Below, one piece after another: positions 60,641 to 64,000 of a stretch of DNA of 64,000 nucleotides. The position numbers and the translations under genes were made by a program. Below the pieces are notes generated by a model. That model was given only the letters and a program-made list of their open reading frames with translations, did not search any database and had not been told where the DNA came from. The DNA comes from NCEH01 sp043195125 (GTDB lineage Bacteria; Pseudomonadota; Alphaproteobacteria; Rhizobiales; Xanthobacteraceae): NCBI RefSeq assembly GCF_043195125.1, contig NZ_JBAFWR010000007.1; one strand, written 5' to 3'. The first letter of the stretch is position 1, and each line of letters begins with the position of its first letter.

Positions 60641-60801
60641 CGGCTGCGGCCCGGCGCTTGATGCGCCGGGCCCGGCCCGCCGGTCCTGTCGCCTGCCGAG
60701 GCCTTTGGCCGGCGCGCGCGGGGCGGGCACGGCCCCATTCCCACCCGGTCCCTTCTGCCGATGCGGTGCGTCCGGCGGCGCTGGAGGGGAAGGAGAGATC
60801 C

Positions 60802-62220
<1,419 letters not shown>

Positions 62221-62261
62221 GGGGGCGCGGCGCGGGTCGGGCGGAAATGAAAGGCTGATCC

Positions 62262-62540
62262 ATGAACGGCGAGACCTATGCAGCGTTGAGCCAGCCGGGG
62301 GTCGGCTTATTCACCATGATCCTGATCGGCCTGATCGCCGGCTGGATCGCGGAGCGGATCACCGACAGCGACCACGGGCTGCTGACGAACCTCGTGTTCG
62401 GCCTGATCGGGGCGTTCGTTGGCGGCAAGCTGGCGGAATTTGCGGATGTGCCGGTCTACGGCTTCTTCCGCACGCTGATCGCCGCCGTGATCGGCGCCAT
62501 CATCGTGCTGTGGGTATGGCGCCGGATCCGCGCGCGGTAA
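62262..62540 (+). CDS. GlsB/YeaQ/YmgE-family membrane protein
   Basis: 92-residue membrane protein with three hydrophobic segments. It has the family pattern GLIAGWIAERIT...GLLTNLVFGLIGAFVGGKL...LIAAVIGAIIVLWVWRRIR. These small proteins are often stress-induced; the 'transglycosylase-associated' label is historical. It lies 41 nt after lpdA and 123 nt before lipA, possibly as a passenger of the PDH/lipoate region. Confidence 0.85.
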   Translation: MNGETYAALSQPGVGLFTMILIGLIAGWIAERITDSDHGLLTNLVFGLIGAFVGGKLAEFADVPVYGFFRTLIAAVIGAIIVLWVWRRIRAR

Positions 62541-62663
62541 AGCCTTGACCGGACCGGCGCTGCCGGCAGGTCAGCACTGCATCGCGCCGGCTCGACGCTG
62601 GCGCGTGGGAAGACTAGATTTTGAAGCGAATGCTTTTATCGCGCGCGAAAGTCGCCTGAAGAT

Positions 62664-63617
62664 ATGGTCACGCTCGTCAACACCCTGAACCGGCCGCGTC
62701 ATCCGGAAAAGGCGCATCGCCCCGAAAGCGAGATCCTGCGCAAGCCGGAATGGATCCGCGTGAAGGCGCCGGGCTCGGCCGGCTGGTCGAAGACGGCGGA
62801 GATCGTGCGGGCAAACGGCCTGCACACGGTGTGCGAGGAAGCGGGCTGCCCCAATATCGGCGAGTGCTGGGAAAAGAAGCACGCCACCTTCATGATTATG
62901 GGCGACACGTGCACCCGCGCCTGCGCCTTCTGCAATGTGCGCACCGGGCTGCCGCAGGCGTTGGACCAGGACGAGCCGCAGAAGGTGGGCGAGGCGGTGG
63001 CCAAGCTCGGCCTCTCCCATGTGGTCATCACCTCGGTCGATCGGGACGATCTCGCGGACGGCGGCGCCGAGCATTTCGCCCGCACCATCCGCGCCATCCG
63101 GGCCGCAAGCCCCGGCACCACCATCGAAATTCTCACGCCTGATTTCCTGCGCAAGCCCGGCGCCATCGAGGTGGTGGTGGAGGCGAAGCCGGACGTGTTC
63201 AACCACAATCTTGAAACCGTGCCGGCAAAGTATCTCACTGTGCGGCCGGGCGCGCGCTATTTCCACTCGCTGCGCCTGTTGCAGCAGGTGAAGGAGCTGG
63301 ACCCCTCCATCTTCACCAAGTCCGGTATCATGGTGGGCCTCGGCGAGGAGCGGAATGAGGTGCTCCAACTGATGGACGACCTGCGCTCGGCGGAAGTGGA
63401 TTTCATCACCATCGGCCAATATCTCCAGCCCACCCGCAAGCACCACAAGGTGGAGCGCTTCGTGACGCCGGACGAATTCTCCGCCTTCGAGACGGTGGCT
63501 TATGCCAAGGGCTTCCTGATGGTGTCGTCGAGCCCGCTGACGCGCTCCTCGCACCATGCGGGCGATGATTTCGCGCGCCTGCGCAGCGCCCGCGAGGCAA
63601 AGCTCGGTCGGGTTTGA
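62664..63617 (+). CDS. lipA: Lipoyl synthase
   Basis: 317-residue radical-SAM enzyme inserting two sulfurs into protein-bound octanoyl groups. The auxiliary [4Fe-4S] cluster is ligated by Cys57, Cys62 and Cys68 (CEEAGCPNIGEC) plus the C-terminal serine of the RSSHHAGDDF motif. The radical-SAM cluster is ligated by Cys83, Cys87 and Cys90 (CTRACAFC). It matures the lipoyl domains of pdhB and pdhC upstream. The start ATG at 62664 fits the family. Confidence 0.97.
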   Translation: MVTLVNTLNRPRHPEKAHRPESEILRKPEWIRVKAPGSAGWSKTAEIVRANGLHTVCEEAGCPNIGECWEKKHATFMIMGDTCTRACAFCNVRTGLPQALDQDEPQKVGEAVAKLGLSHVVITSVDRDDLADGGAEHFARTIRAIRAASPGTTIEILTPDFLRKPGAIEVVVEAKPDVFNHNLETVPAKYLTVRPGARYFHSLRLLQQVKELDPSIFTKSGIMVGLGEERNEVLQLMDDLRSAEVDFITIGQYLQPTRKHHKVERFVTPDEFSAFETVAYAKGFLMVSSSPLTRSSHHAGDDFARLRSAREAKLGRV

Positions 63618-63621
63618 GCGC

Positions 63622-64000
63622 GTGCCATCTTTCTCCAGCAAGCGCGTGGTGAGCCATTCCGCGCCCGAGATGTTCGATCTCGTGGCGGATGTGGACCATT
63701 ACCCGGAATTCGTTCCGCTCTGCCAATCCTTGCGGGTGCGCCGCCGCTCGCCGGGCGGGGAGGGCCAGGAGGTGCTCGTCGCGGATATGACGGTCGCCTA
63801 CAAGTTGATCCGCGAGACCTTCACCTCGCGCGTCACCCTGGACCGGCCGAAGCTCACCATCCACGTGGAATATCTGGACGGGCCGTTCAGCCGCCTCGAC
63901 AATCGCTGGGAGTTCCGCGACCTGGAGGGCGGCAAATGCGAGGTGAGCTTCTTTATCTCCTACGAATTCCGCTCGCGCACCCTTGGCCTGCTGATGGGCG
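63622..64000 (+). CDS. COQ10/RatA-type START-domain protein, N-terminal part
   Basis: Runs off the window edge. A GTG at 63622, 4 nt after the lipA stop, opens a frame beginning MPSFSSKRVVSHSAPEMFDLVADVDHYPEFVPLC and continuing past YKLIRETFTSRV and FSRLDNRWEFRD to FRSRTLGLLMG. This is the polyketide-cyclase/START fold of the COQ10 family, which binds ubiquinone and helps respiration; bacterial members are also named RatA. The usual place after lipA fits. No stop is seen. Confidence 0.88.
   Translation, partial: MPSFSSKRVVSHSAPEMFDLVADVDHYPEFVPLCQSLRVRRRSPGGEGQEVLVADMTVAYKLIRETFTSRVTLDRPKLTIHVEYLDGPFSRLDNRWEFRDLEGGKCEVSFFISYEFRSRTLGLLMG

Overview
The window is a gene-dense, GC-rich stretch of alphaproteobacterial chromosome. 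CtrA, a CcrM-type methylation-site cluster, the NDUFA12 subunit of complex I, DUF2155, DUF4170, DUF2093, a pyruvate dehydrogenase E1-beta with its own lipoyl domain and the LpxK/WaaA block all point to Hyphomicrobiales (Rhizobiales). Xanthobacteraceae or a close family is my best guess, but no marker here proves a genus. I see no rRNA, tRNA, CRISPR array, prophage or insertion sequence.

Layout. 1-5.6 kb: end of a CorA channel, an SDR oxidoreductase, pdxH, a surface lipoprotein, a CbpA-like DnaJ protein, a DUF305 protein, then ctrA divergent from fliJ. 5.8-11.4 kb: an ECF sigma/anti-sigma pair, an orphan CysA ATPase, an agmatinase-family enzyme, a Ca2+/H+ antiporter and NDUFA12. 11.6-21.6 kb: the conserved DUF2155 / aat / accC / accB / aroQ / dsbA / M48 block, split between aat and accC by a NitT/TauT-type ABC cassette plus a DUF1810 gene. 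21.9-30.8 kb: aminotransferase, rsmD, a pseudouridine synthase with a very long Arg/Gly/Pro-rich tail, tadA, a probable fluoroacetate dehalogenase, purD, xseA and DUF2093. 30.8-36.8 kb: LpxK, WaaA, DUF374, DUF4170, a CysQ-type phosphatase, UbiA and a secreted unknown. 36.9-40.9 kb: ilvI, ilvH and ilvC behind a leader peptide and attenuator. 41.1-44.7 kb: a three-gene cassette (HAD-UbiA fusion, DprE1-like, DprE2-like) that looks like a route to polyprenyl-phosphate D-arabinose. 44.8-50.8 kb: proton-pumping pyrophosphatase, purine permease, secG and pyrG. 50.8-54.0 kb: an accessory stretch with a VOC protein, a guanidine-II riboswitch driving a SugE/Gdx exporter, a perfect parS site, and DUF1835-queF. 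54.2-64.0 kb: eno, ftsB, the pyruvate dehydrogenase operon (pdhA, small membrane protein, pdhB, pdhC, DUF465, lpd), a YeaQ-type protein, lipA and the start of a COQ10/RatA gene.

Most coding content is housekeeping: fatty-acid initiation, lipid A and Kdo, branched-chain amino acids, CTP, glycolysis exit and PDH with its lipoate supply. The less ordinary content is regulatory or accessory: a guanidine-sensing RNA beside a dispersed palindromic repeat, an exact ParB loading site in a non-par neighbourhood, five GANTC sites in 96 bp upstream of ctrA, an Ile/Val/Leu leader peptide, an arabinose-donor cassette familiar from mycobacteria, and a dehalogenase whose active-site residues all fall at the numbering of the characterised fluoroacetate dehalogenase.
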